A model generated the notes under the pieces. That model did not search any database, was not told the origin of the DNA, and saw only the letters and a program-made list of their open reading frames with translations. The translations under genes were made by a program, and so were the position numbers. A stretch of DNA of 64,000 nt from Polyangia bacterium (GTDB lineage: Bacteria; Myxococcota_A; Polyangia; Fen-1088), in assembly GCA_036268875.1 (NCBI GenBank), contig DATATI010000020.1, forward strand, positions 124,001 through 188,000, written 5' to 3'. Shown piece after piece: positions 54,036 to 62,610 of this stretch (its first letter is position 1; each line of letters starts with the position of its first letter).

Positions 54036-55130
54036 ATTCCCAACGTCGACGAAGTCCGCGCGGTCCTGGCCGGGGTCAATGATCCGGCGCTGCAGATTGA
54101 TCTGGTGTCGGCGGGCATGGTCAAGGACGTCGCCGTCGACGGCGGCAAGGTTCGTGTCGCGGTTCAGCTGACCACGCCCGCCTGCCCGTCGAAGGACGCC
54201 ATCCGACAATCAGTGGAGAGCGCCGTCGGACGGCTGGCCGGCGTCAGTGCGGTCGAGGTGGTGCTGTCGGCAGCGGTGGTGGGCCGACCCAACCATCCGT
54301 CAAACCCGCGCCTGCCCGGCGTGAAGAACATCATCGCCGTCGCCGCTGGCAAGGGCGGCGTCGGCAAGTCGACGGTCAGCACCAACCTGGCCGCCGCTCT
54401 TTCGCGCCTGGGCGCCGAGGTGGGCATCCTGGACGCCGACGTCTACGGTCCGTCGATCCCGCAGATGATGGGCGTGCCCGAGGTGCCGGCCGGCGCCGAG
54501 ACCGACAAGAAGATCATCCCCGCCGTCCACCACGGCCTGCGCGTCATCTCGATCGGTTTCTTCATCGAGCGCGGGGGCGCCGTCATCTGGCGCGGGCCGA
54601 TGGTCGGCAAGCTGCTGCAGCAATTCATCGAGGACGTGGTGTGGGGCGAGCTGGACTATCTGATCATCGACCTGCCGCCCGGCACCGGCGACGCGCAGCT
54701 GTCGCTGTCGCAGCTTTTGCCCATCACCGGCGCCGTCATGGTCACCACCCCGCAGGAGGTTTCGGTGATCGACGTGGAGAAAGCTCTGGCCATGTGGAGG
54801 AAGGTCGAAGTGCCAGTGCTGGGCTTGGTGGAGAACATGAGCGGCTTTGTCTGCCAAAGCTGCGGCCACCACGAAAACATTTTCTTGCAAGGCGGCGGCC
54901 GCAAGCTGGCCGAGCGTGAAGGCATTCCGTTTCTGGGCGAGATCCCGCTGCAAGGAACCATCAGCCGCAGCGGCGACGACGGCAAGCCGGTGGTGCTGGC
55001 CGATCCCGAATCAAAAGTGGCGCGCGTATTCATGGACATCGCCAGCGCGGTGGCCTGCCGGTTGTCGGTGCGCAACGTGCCCGCGCCGGGCAGCGGCAAA
55101 CGCAGCCCGAAACTGACCACCATTCGCTGA
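54036..55130 (+). CDS. mrp: Mrp/ApbC-type Fe-S carrier ATPase with apparent ATT start
   Basis: A 364-residue P-loop NTPase. It has an N-terminal MIP18/DUF59 domain (EVRAVLAGVNDPALQIDLVS, GMVKDVAVDGGKVRVAVQLT) and a MinD-like ATPase domain (AAGKGGVGKSTVSTNLAAAL, GPMVGKLLQQFI, DYLIIDLPPGTGD). The CxxC that binds the transferred cluster is in GFVCQSCGHH. Mrp loads [4Fe-4S] clusters onto target enzymes. The first ATG (54105) would remove half of the DUF59 helix, while ATT 54036 behind GGAGAG gives a complete domain. In-frame ATG, GTG and TTG are absent upstream as far as the ribA stop. Confidence 0.93.
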   Translation: MPNVDEVRAVLAGVNDPALQIDLVSAGMVKDVAVDGGKVRVAVQLTTPACPSKDAIRQSVESAVGRLAGVSAVEVVLSAAVVGRPNHPSNPRLPGVKNIIAVAAGKGGVGKSTVSTNLAAALSRLGAEVGILDADVYGPSIPQMMGVPEVPAGAETDKKIIPAVHHGLRVISIGFFIERGGAVIWRGPMVGKLLQQFIEDVVWGELDYLIIDLPPGTGDAQLSLSQLLPITGAVMVTTPQEVSVIDVEKALAMWRKVEVPVLGLVENMSGFVCQSCGHHENIFLQGGGRKLAEREGIPFLGEIPLQGTISRSGDDGKPVVLADPESKVARVFMDIASAVACRLSVRNVPAPGSGKRSPKLTTIR

Positions 55131-55140
55131 GGACGCGCGC

Positions 55141-55764
55141 GTGTCCGATCAGCGCCGCCATTTCTCGATGATCCGCCAGTTTCACCTGGCCGACGCGTTC
55201 ACGTTGCTGAACGGCTTTGCCGGCACGGGCGCCGTGCTGGCCTTCATGCGGTTTCTGTTGGAACGCGACAAGCGCTGCTTTTGGCTGGGCGCATGGTTGC
55301 TGCCGGCGGCGTTGGTCATGGACGTGCTCGACGGCCGAGTGGCGCGCTGGCGCAAGAAGGCGTCGCCGCTGGGACAAGAGCTGGACTCGCTGGCCGACGT
55401 GGTGTCGTTCGGCGTGGCGCCGGCGGCGATGGCCTTCGCGGCCGGTCTGCGCGGCGGCTGGGACGTGCTGATCCTGATGTACTTCGTCGGCTGCGGCATC
55501 TCGCGCCTGGCCCGTTACAACGTCACCGCCACCTCGCTGTCCGCCGAGAACCGGAAGGTCACGCACTTTGAAGGCTTCCCCATCCCCAGCAGCTTGCTGC
55601 TGGCCGGGATCATCGCCCTGCTGGCCGCCACCGATCACTGGCAGGAGGCGCTGCCCTTCGGCTGGTTCGAGCTGGGCCCGTGGACCTTGCACCCGCTGGC
55701 GCTGTTGTTCGCCGTGCACGGCAGCGCGATGATCAGCAAGACGCTGCGGATCCCGAAGCCGTAA
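55141..55764 (+). CDS. pssA: CDP-diacylglycerol-serine O-phosphatidyltransferase
   Basis: A 207-residue membrane enzyme with GTG start 55141 and GAGGA upstream. The CDP-alcohol phosphotransferase motif is complete: DVLDGRVARWRKKASPLGQE continuing to LDSLAD, which fits DGxxARx8GxxxDxxxD. About six helices follow the type II (Gram-positive/archaeal-like) PssA pattern. It makes phosphatidylserine, the precursor of phosphatidylethanolamine. No psd gene is adjacent. It starts 10 bp after mrp. Confidence 0.95.
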   Translation: MSDQRRHFSMIRQFHLADAFTLLNGFAGTGAVLAFMRFLLERDKRCFWLGAWLLPAALVMDVLDGRVARWRKKASPLGQELDSLADVVSFGVAPAAMAFAAGLRGGWDVLILMYFVGCGISRLARYNVTATSLSAENRKVTHFEGFPIPSSLLLAGIIALLAATDHWQEALPFGWFELGPWTLHPLALLFAVHGSAMISKTLRIPKP

Positions 55765-55767
55765 ACC

Positions 55768-56406
55768 CTATTTGATGTCGGCGACGACCTGCGCCCACGC
55801 CGGCCGGGTGGTCACGCGCTGGAACCAGGCCGCGGTGTGCGGGCGATCGGCCAGCGGATCGCTGGGCAGGCGCAGTTTCAGTGTCACCAGAATGGCGGTG
55901 TTGGAAAGATCGGCGAGCGAGAAGCCGCCGGCCAGGTGTTGTTGCGTCGTCAGCACCGTCTCCATCACCGCGGTGGCGCGAGCGATCTTTTGCAACGCCG
56001 CCTCGGCGATCCAGGGAAGGCGTTTGTCCGCCTCACCAAGTGCATAGGTGTAGAACTCGGCGTAGGCGGGATAAACCGCGGTGGAGGCGAAGTCGCACCA
56101 GCGCAGCACCTGGGCCCGTCCCTGTGCCGCCGCCAGGCTGCCGTCAGCGCGCGGCAACAACTTGGCCTCGGGGTACTTCTCGCCGATGTACCAAAGGATG
56201 GCGTCGGACTCGGGCAGCGTGAAACCGTCGTCGACCAGGACGGGGATCTTCCCGTGCGGGTTGATGGCCACGAACGCGGGGCGCTTGTGCTCGCCCTTTT
56301 GCAAGTCGACGGCGATGAATTCGTGCGGCGCGCCGGTCTCGGCCAGGGCGGCGCGTAGCTTGAGGGTGTTGAACGAACGCAGGTTGGTCGAGCCGTACAG
56401 CTTCAT
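55768..56406 (-). CDS. glutathione S-transferase
   Basis: A 212-residue GST with the N-terminal thioredoxin fold (MKLYGSTNLRSFNTLKLRAA; Ser in the active-site turn), cis-Pro in GKIPVLVDDGFTLPESDAIL and the C-terminal helical domain (GGFSLADLSNTAILVTLKLR). The enzyme probably conjugates glutathione to small electrophiles. Its substrate is unknown. It is convergent with pssA, with 3 bp between the stops, and lies just downstream of the helicase gene on the same strand. Confidence 0.9.
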   Translation of the reverse strand: MKLYGSTNLRSFNTLKLRAALAETGAPHEFIAVDLQKGEHKRPAFVAINPHGKIPVLVDDGFTLPESDAILWYIGEKYPEAKLLPRADGSLAAAQGRAQVLRWCDFASTAVYPAYAEFYTYALGEADKRLPWIAEAALQKIARATAVMETVLTTQQHLAGGFSLADLSNTAILVTLKLRLPSDPLADRPHTAAWFQRVTTRPAWAQVVADIK

Positions 56407-56430
56407 GGTCAGTTTTGTCCTTCGGGAAAA

Positions 56431-58848
56431 TTACTTGGTCAGAAACCGGGCCAGGATGGTCTTCACCCCCACCGACGGAAAACGCATCGTCACTTTCATG
56501 TCGGCACCGGCCGCTTGCCAGCCGCGCACCTCGCCGACGCCGAACTGCGAGTGGCGCAGCTTGGCCCCGATCTGCAGGCCGCTCGGCTCGGCTTCGTGGT
56601 CGTAGTCGACGACGATCTCGCCCGTCGCTGCTTTGCGGGCGGGTGACGCCGCCGCTGTCGGGCGGGCGGCCGGCCCGCGACGCGGCGCCGAAAATCCGCC
56701 GCCGTTGCCGCCCCCGCTCGCGTTCCAGCCGCGCTCGCGTCCACCATCGTCGTCGCGGCTCCAGCGGCCACCCCACGGTCCCTGGCCTTCGCTGTCGCCG
56801 TAGTAACCCGCCGGCCGCTCCATGACGATGGCCTCGATGCACGCGGCGGGCAGCTCTTTCAGGAAGCGACTGGGCACGCCCGGCAGCTCTTGCCCGGACA
56901 GCCGGCGCCGCCGCACCCGCGACAGGGTGAGGAACTTGCGCGCCCGGGTGACCGCCACGTAACACAGGCGGCGTTCCTCCTCGACGGCCGAATCGTCGTC
57001 CACGCTACGAGCGTGCGGAAAAATTCGCTCTTCCAGGCCGGTGATGAACACGGTGGGAAATTCCAGTCCCTTCGCCGTGTGCACGGTCATCAGCGACACC
57101 GCGCCCTTCTCCGGATCGTACCCGTCGACGTCGGAGGCCAGCGCGATGCGCTCGAGAAATCCCGACAGCGACGGCTCCTCCGCTTCCTTCTCGTACTCGC
57201 GCATCTGAGCGATCAGCTCCAAAAGATTCTCGATGCGCCCTTCCGCTTCCAGCGACGACTCGGCCGCCAGCGCGTCGCGATAGCCGCTCTCCTCCAAGAC
57301 TTTCTCGGCCAGCGCGGCCGGCCCCAGACCCGCGCCTTCGCTGCGCAAGCGGGTCATGAACTCGACGAACGCCGCCACCTTCTTGCGCGGCCCGGTGCCC
57401 AGTATCTCCGGATCCTCCGTGGCCGCCGCCAGCGCCGCCCACGCCGAGATCTTCTTTTCATAGATGAGATCGGTGATGCGATCGACGGTGGTGCCGCCGA
57501 TCCCGCGCGTCGGCACGTTGATGATCCGCTGCAAGGCCATCCCGTCGTCCGGATTGGAAAGGGCGCGCAGATAGCAGATCAGATCTTTGATCTCCGCCCG
57601 GTCGAAAAAGCGCGTGCCACCGACGATGACGTACGGCAGATCGCGCGCCCGCAAGGCGTCTTCCAGCACCCGCGACTGGGCGTTGGTCCGATAAAACACG
57701 GCGAAATCGCGCGGGCTGGCGCCTTCCTGCAAAGACGCCTCGATGCGCGCGGCGACGAAGTCCGCCTCGTCGCGCTCGGTCTCCCCTTCGAACATCACGA
57801 TCGGCGACCCGTCGCCCGATTCGGTAAACAGGCGCTTGGGCCGACGCTCCGTATTGCGTTCGATGATCGCGTTGGCCGCGCGCAGGATGTTGCCGGTGGA
57901 ACGATAGTTCTGTTCCAGCTTGACCACCTGGGCGCCGCCGTGGTCGCGCTCGAAGTCCAGGATGTTGCGAATGTCGGCGCCCCGCCATTTGTAGATCGAC
58001 TGATCCTCGTCGCCGACCACGGTGATGCTGCCGGTTCGCCGCGACAGGTACCGCACCAACCGGTACTGCACGCTGTTGGTGTCCTGAAATTCATCGACCA
58101 GCACGTGATCGAAGCGGTTCAAGATCTCCTGCGTGCCGTTGACGTCCGCCGCGCAAAGCTGCAGCGCCGACATCAGCAAGCCACCGAAGTCGGTGGCGTT
58201 GGACGCCGCCAACCGCTCTTCGTAAAGCGCATACGCTTTCGCCACCACGTCGTCGAAGTAATCACCGGGCTGAAAATCTTTGGCCGTGATGCCTTGGTTC
58301 TTCGCTCGGTCGATGGCCGACAGCACCTGGCGCACCGGGAACAGACGCTCGGGCACCTTCAGATCGGTCAGCACGCGGCCCAGCAGCCGTTTTTGATCGT
58401 CGTCGTCGTAGATGACGAAGTCGCGCAGCAAACCGACCGCTTGCCCCCATTGGCGCAAAAGCCGCGCCGAGATCGAATGGAACGTCCCCACCCACAACCC
58501 CGCCGTGCCGAGGCCCATCCGCGGACCCAGCAGCTTGCCCACCCGCTCGCGCAGCTCGCCGGCGGCCTTGTTGGTGAACGTGACGGCCAGGACGCGACGC
58601 GGATCGCCGCCGGCCGCCACCAGCCGGGCCAACCGATAGGTGATGACGCGGGTCTTGCCCGAGCCGGCGCCGGCCACCACCAGCAGCGGCTGGCCAGGAT
58701 GCACCACCGCCGCCAGCTGCGCCGGGTTCAGCTCGCGCGCCAAGGCCTCGCGGGAAAACGGCCCGCTGGTAACTTCGCGCGGGACCAGAGAGACCGTCGG
58801 CGCGTGTGCGGCTGGGGGAGTGGCAAGCGGCTGCGAATCGGGAACCAT
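56431..58848 (-). CDS. pcrA: UvrD/PcrA-type superfamily-1 DNA helicase
   Basis: An 805-residue 3'-5' DNA helicase. Motif I AGAGSGKT (about residues 60-67), Ia FTNKAAGELRERV, II DEFQDTNSVQY, III VVGDEDQSIYKWRGAD, IV EQNYRSTGNIL, V VHTAKGLEFPTVFITG and VI VAVTRARKFLTLSR are all visible. A Gly/Arg-rich linker and a Tudor-like C-terminal domain (GLQIGAKLRHSQFGVGEV) follow, as in PcrA and UvrD, where it contacts RNA polymerase. It works in nucleotide excision and mismatch repair and in replication-fork maintenance. Both ATG 58848 and GTG 58851 are possible starts. Confidence 0.95.
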   Translation of the reverse strand: MVPDSQPLATPPAAHAPTVSLVPREVTSGPFSREALARELNPAQLAAVVHPGQPLLVVAGAGSGKTRVITYRLARLVAAGGDPRRVLAVTFTNKAAGELRERVGKLLGPRMGLGTAGLWVGTFHSISARLLRQWGQAVGLLRDFVIYDDDDQKRLLGRVLTDLKVPERLFPVRQVLSAIDRAKNQGITAKDFQPGDYFDDVVAKAYALYEERLAASNATDFGGLLMSALQLCAADVNGTQEILNRFDHVLVDEFQDTNSVQYRLVRYLSRRTGSITVVGDEDQSIYKWRGADIRNILDFERDHGGAQVVKLEQNYRSTGNILRAANAIIERNTERRPKRLFTESGDGSPIVMFEGETERDEADFVAARIEASLQEGASPRDFAVFYRTNAQSRVLEDALRARDLPYVIVGGTRFFDRAEIKDLICYLRALSNPDDGMALQRIINVPTRGIGGTTVDRITDLIYEKKISAWAALAAATEDPEILGTGPRKKVAAFVEFMTRLRSEGAGLGPAALAEKVLEESGYRDALAAESSLEAEGRIENLLELIAQMREYEKEAEEPSLSGFLERIALASDVDGYDPEKGAVSLMTVHTAKGLEFPTVFITGLEERIFPHARSVDDDSAVEEERRLCYVAVTRARKFLTLSRVRRRRLSGQELPGVPSRFLKELPAACIEAIVMERPAGYYGDSEGQGPWGGRWSRDDDGGRERGWNASGGGNGGGFSAPRRGPAARPTAAASPARKAATGEIVVDYDHEAEPSGLQIGAKLRHSQFGVGEVRGWQAAGADMKVTMRFPSVGVKTILARFLTK

Positions 58849-58923
58849 CACCCGCTACTTTGTCAGACCCGGCGTCGCGATTCGACAGCGAATTCATCGC
58901 CGCCGCCGCCACGACCAACAAAT

Positions 58924-59874
58924 CTACGGCGCGGCGGCGTCGTGAATCGGCGGCGCCAGCTCGCCCGCCTCTATCTTGATGGGCAGGCGGTTCTGCGGCG
59001 GCGGCAGCGGACAGGTGGCGTACGGCGTGAACGCGCACGGCGGCGAGAAGGCCTTGTTGAAATCCACGATCACCTGACCGTCGCGCGGCAGCGGCGTGTA
59101 GAGAAACCGCCCGGCGCCGTAGGTCTCGTGCGCGCTGGTCTGATCGCGAAAGATGAAGAACAGCTCGGTCGCGGTCGGCTCTTCCAAGATGGCGTCCAGC
59201 CGATATTGGCGGCCCTCCAGGGTGAACACCGCCGCGCCCGGGCTTTGCAGCGTCTGGGCGGGACCGACGGCGCTGGGCACGGTGATCGCCACCGGATGTT
59301 CGTGCGCGACAAAACGCGCCGCCACCCGATACGACGGGCGGATGGGAAAAAAGCGCAGGCCGGTAAACGCGCGACGCGCCGGACTGTTGCTGTCCTTGAG
59401 GCGAATACCCAAATGTCCAGCCCGCTTGATCACCTGCAGCGACACCGAACCCAGCATCACCACGTCCGCCGGCCCGGGGTCATCCGGGCGCAACTCACGC
59501 GTGGTGATCGGTTGGCCGTCGACGGTGGCGGTCGTCCCCGGAAAAAGCGCGATGGTCACCCGGCCTTCTTTCACCGTCAGCGTTCCAGCCGTGGCCGGCG
59601 CGCTGCTGGCCGCCAGCACGAGGTCGGCGCGCGGATCGCTGCCGAAACGCTGGACCCCGTCGGCGAGCCAGAAAAGGCCGATCAGCGACAGCCACCCGCG
59701 CTCGCCGCGCAGGCGCGCTTCACGGTCGTGACGGTAGGCCTCGATCTCTTTCGTGTAAGCGTCGTCGACCGCCAGCGACGGCGGTTCGCCGACGATCATC
59801 ACCGCCACCGACGCGGCCAGGGTCGCGGCCACCACCTTCGATCGCCCGCGAAAAAATCCATCGCCGCCGCTCAC
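58924..59874 (-). CDS. exported DUF1684 protein
   Basis: A 316-residue protein with an N-terminal signal or anchor helix (VVAATLAASVAVMIV). The family signature is intact: YTKEIEAYRHDREARLRGER near the start and YGAGRFLYTPLP then FNKAFSPPCAFTPYATCPLP and PPQNRLPIKIEAGE at the end. DUF1684 has no established biochemical role; the conserved Cys/Pro block suggests a structural or binding site. It lies 9 bp downstream of cysN on the same strand. Confidence 0.92.
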   Translation of the reverse strand: MSGGDGFFRGRSKVVAATLAASVAVMIVGEPPSLAVDDAYTKEIEAYRHDREARLRGERGWLSLIGLFWLADGVQRFGSDPRADLVLAASSAPATAGTLTVKEGRVTIALFPGTTATVDGQPITTRELRPDDPGPADVVMLGSVSLQVIKRAGHLGIRLKDSNSPARRAFTGLRFFPIRPSYRVAARFVAHEHPVAITVPSAVGPAQTLQSPGAAVFTLEGRQYRLDAILEEPTATELFFIFRDQTSAHETYGAGRFLYTPLPRDGQVIVDFNKAFSPPCAFTPYATCPLPPPQNRLPIKIEAGELAPPIHDAAAP

Positions 59875-59883
59875 CCGCCAGCC

Positions 59884-61665
59884 TCAGGCGATGGTGATCT
59901 GCCGCGCCGCCAGCACGGTGGCGATACGCGCCACCACGTCGGACTCAGGTTCGTCGCCCCGGATGGCCAGGTCGCACGATCCGTCGCCGCCGTCGGGATC
60001 GACGTCGATCAACACCGTCGGCGTGTCGGTGATCAGCGCCTGCACCGAGCGCGCGTCGGCGAGGCCGATGGCGTTCGTGGTCGACACCACCAGAAGGCCG
60101 GCGTTCAACAAAAGGTGCGCCACCTCGCCGAACCGCCGCACCAGCTCGGACTGCGCGGCGTCCACCCACAAATCGTGGTCGACGCCCAGCAGGACATTCT
60201 TGCCGTCCAGCATGTAAACGTGGCGCTGCTGCTCGAACAGCGCTTTTTCCAGGGCGCGGGCGTAGCGGTGCTTGCCGGCGCCCGCCTTGCCCACGAACAT
60301 GATCAGCGCCGCCCGGTGGCCGTAGTGCTGCGCCCGATCGGTCGCCGTCACGCCGCCCTGGACCCAGTTGAAGTCGCGCGTCCGGGCTTCGGCCCGGAGA
60401 TCCCGCAATTCGTCGGAGACCGCCGCGGTGATGATCCCGCCGCCCGCGACGTCGTACCCATCGACGATGACGAAGCGGCCGGTGGCCTCGCAGTCGGCGA
60501 TCAGATCGAACGCCACCGGCTGCCGCGTCTCCAGCACCACGTCGGCGACGTCGTGCCGGCCGACGTGATCCTTCTCCAGCGTCGCGCCCAGCTCGGAGGC
60601 GTCGATGACCTTGATGATGCGGTGGATGCGCACCGGCGTGGCCATGGTGCCCAGCTTTAATTTGTAGTCCCGATCGGCCACGAAGGGCTTCTTGCCCAGC
60701 CAGATCATGTTGGTGCGCAGGCGGGTGCTGACCGGCGGCGCGCGATCGGCGTGGCTCATCACCTCGCCGCGGGTCACGTAGATCTCCTCCGCCAGGGTGA
60801 AACCCGTCGACCAGCCGGATTCGATCTCGGTCCGCGCCGCCGTGTTGAAACCTTCGATGCTGCGGATGGTGCTGGTCTTGTTCGACGGTGAAAAGGCCAC
60901 CCGATCGCCGACCTTCACCCGACCTGCTTCGATGCGGCCGGCGAAGATGCGGCGGTCGTCGCCTTGCTTGGTGAATTTGTAGACCGCCTGCACCGGCATG
61001 CGCAGCGGGCGATCAACCTTGGGTGGCGCCTTTTGTAACGCGTCCAGCGTCTGCAGCAGGGTCGGGCCTTCGTACCAGGGCGTGCTTGGCCCGCGCGTCG
61101 CCAGGTTCTCGCCGGCGATGGCGCTGACGGGGATGAACTGCTGCGGGCTGACCGCGCCAATGGCTTCCAGAAACGTGCGGTATTCGGCTTCCAGCTTGCG
61201 GAAGTGGTCTTCGTTGTAGGCGACCAGATCCATCTTGTTCACGCAGACGACCACCTGGCGGATGCCCAGCATCGACAGGATGTATCCGTGGCGGCGGCTG
61301 TTCTCGCGCACGCCTTCCTTGGCGTCGATGACCAGCACGGCGGCCTCGGCGCGCGCGGCGCCGGAGATCATGTTCTTCAGGAACTCGATGTGCCCGGGCG
61401 CATCGATGATGATGTAATCGCGGCGCTCGCTCTTGAAAAAGCAGCGGGCGGTGTCGATGGTGATCCCTTGGTCCTGCTCGTCGGTGAGGGCGTCCAGCAG
61501 GAACGCGTACTCGAACGGCTTGCCGGTGCGCTCGCACTCGCGCTTGACCGCGTCCAGCTTGCCTTGCGGCAGCGATCCGGTGTCGGCCAAGAGGCGCCCG
61601 ACCACAGTGCTCTTCCCGTGATCGACGTGCCCGACGATCACCACGTTCATCTGGTCGCGGATCAT
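59884..61665 (-). CDS. cysN: CysN sulfate adenylyltransferase GTPase with degenerate APS-kinase-like C-terminus
   Basis: A 593-residue protein. Residues 1-420 are the EF-Tu-like GTPase subunit of ATP sulfurylase (G1 [11 protein letters not shown]3 DAPGH, G4 NKMD), which drives APS formation with CysD. Residues about 450-593 align in pattern with CysC APS kinase, as in CysNC fusions. However, the P-loop reads GKAGAGKH (Lys465-His466 in place of Lys-Ser/Thr), and the LDGDN block reads LDGKN (Lys489). The kinase step is therefore probably lost and the domain may be structural or regulatory. The ATG follows the cysD stop directly. Confidence 0.93.
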   Translation of the reverse strand: MIRDQMNVVIVGHVDHGKSTVVGRLLADTGSLPQGKLDAVKRECERTGKPFEYAFLLDALTDEQDQGITIDTARCFFKSERRDYIIIDAPGHIEFLKNMISGAARAEAAVLVIDAKEGVRENSRRHGYILSMLGIRQVVVCVNKMDLVAYNEDHFRKLEAEYRTFLEAIGAVSPQQFIPVSAIAGENLATRGPSTPWYEGPTLLQTLDALQKAPPKVDRPLRMPVQAVYKFTKQGDDRRIFAGRIEAGRVKVGDRVAFSPSNKTSTIRSIEGFNTAARTEIESGWSTGFTLAEEIYVTRGEVMSHADRAPPVSTRLRTNMIWLGKKPFVADRDYKLKLGTMATPVRIHRIIKVIDASELGATLEKDHVGRHDVADVVLETRQPVAFDLIADCEATGRFVIVDGYDVAGGGIITAAVSDELRDLRAEARTRDFNWVQGGVTATDRAQHYGHRAALIMFVGKAGAGKHRYARALEKALFEQQRHVYMLDGKNVLLGVDHDLWVDAAQSELVRRFGEVAHLLLNAGLLVVSTTNAIGLADARSVQALITDTPTVLIDVDPDGGDGSCDLAIRGDEPESDVVARIATVLAARQITIA

Positions 61666-62568
61666 CTACATATATCCGTCGCGGCGCAGCTCTTCCAGCC
61701 CGTGCTTGCCGTCTTGCAGGCGGCCGGAGCGCTCGGCGATGTTGCGGAGCTTGCCGCTCTTGAGCTCGACGATGATCTCGTCGACGTTCTTCGCCGTGCT
61801 CTGGATGGGCGCCTGGCAAGGCGCGCACCCGAGGCTCCGGTAGCGCGTGCCGGTGCCCTGGTCGTAGTACAGCGAGACCGTCGGGATGCCTTCGCGTTTG
61901 ATGTACTCCCAGATGTTCAGCTCGGTCCAATCCAGCAGCGGGTGAATGCGCACGTGCGTCCCGGGCGCAAAGTCGGTCTTGAACTGGTTCCAGAACTCGG
62001 GCGGCTGATCGCCGACGTCCCAGGCGTTGTTCTTGTCGCGCGGCGAGAAGTACCGTTCCTTCGAACGGCTGCCTTCTTCGTCGGCGCGCGCCCCGACGAT
62101 GACGCCGGTGTACGGCTCGGTGTCGGCGTCGGGCTCGTATTCGCCGGTGACCAGATTCAGGCGCTTGCGCGGCAACGTGCCGTGCAGCGTTCCCTTCAGC
62201 GCGTCGCGCTTCAAGATCCCGCAGCAGTCGACCCGCGACAGCTTCTTCGGATCGCCGTCGGGCAGGTGTTGCGTGGCCGGGAAGGTCCGCCCTTCCCGGA
62301 TGGCGTCGGCGTCTTGCCCGACGATCATGGTGAGCTTGTATTCCTTGGCCAGCCGATCGCGATAGGCGATCATCTCGGGGATCTTGTAGCTGGTGTCGAT
62401 GTGCACCAGCGGGAACGGGATGTGGCCGAAGAACGCCTTGCGCGCCAGCCACAGCAGGACGGTCGAATCCTTGCCGACCGACCAGAGCATGCACAGCCGC
62501 TCGAAGTGCCTGAACGCTTCCCGAAAAATGTAGACGCTTTGTTGCTCTAGCTCGCTGAGGTGGTCCAT
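61666..62568 (-). CDS. cysD: sulfate adenylyltransferase subunit 2
   Basis: A 300-residue member of the PP-loop ATP pyrophosphatase family. It forms adenosine 5'-phosphosulfate from ATP and sulfate with CysN. Motifs are [20 protein letters not shown] (PP-loop), [28 protein letters not shown] and YRSLGCAPC near the C-terminus. Its stop TAG abuts the cysN ATG with no gap. The product feeds cysteine synthesis or sulfation. Confidence 0.97.
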   Translation of the reverse strand: MDHLSELEQQSVYIFREAFRHFERLCMLWSVGKDSTVLLWLARKAFFGHIPFPLVHIDTSYKIPEMIAYRDRLAKEYKLTMIVGQDADAIREGRTFPATQHLPDGDPKKLSRVDCCGILKRDALKGTLHGTLPRKRLNLVTGEYEPDADTEPYTGVIVGARADEEGSRSKERYFSPRDKNNAWDVGDQPPEFWNQFKTDFAPGTHVRIHPLLDWTELNIWEYIKREGIPTVSLYYDQGTGTRYRSLGCAPCQAPIQSTAKNVDEIIVELKSGKLRNIAERSGRLQDGKHGLEELRRDGYM

Positions 62569-62610
62569 CGAACGGGGGGACTTTACTCTACGATTGCTGG
62601 TTTCGCTGGC

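Noticed and set aside
56890-60660. A plus-strand open frame of over 1250 codons
   Set aside because: It crosses the antisense of the helicase, DUF1684 and cysN genes, all firmly identified; the product is Arg/His/Gln-rich and featureless.
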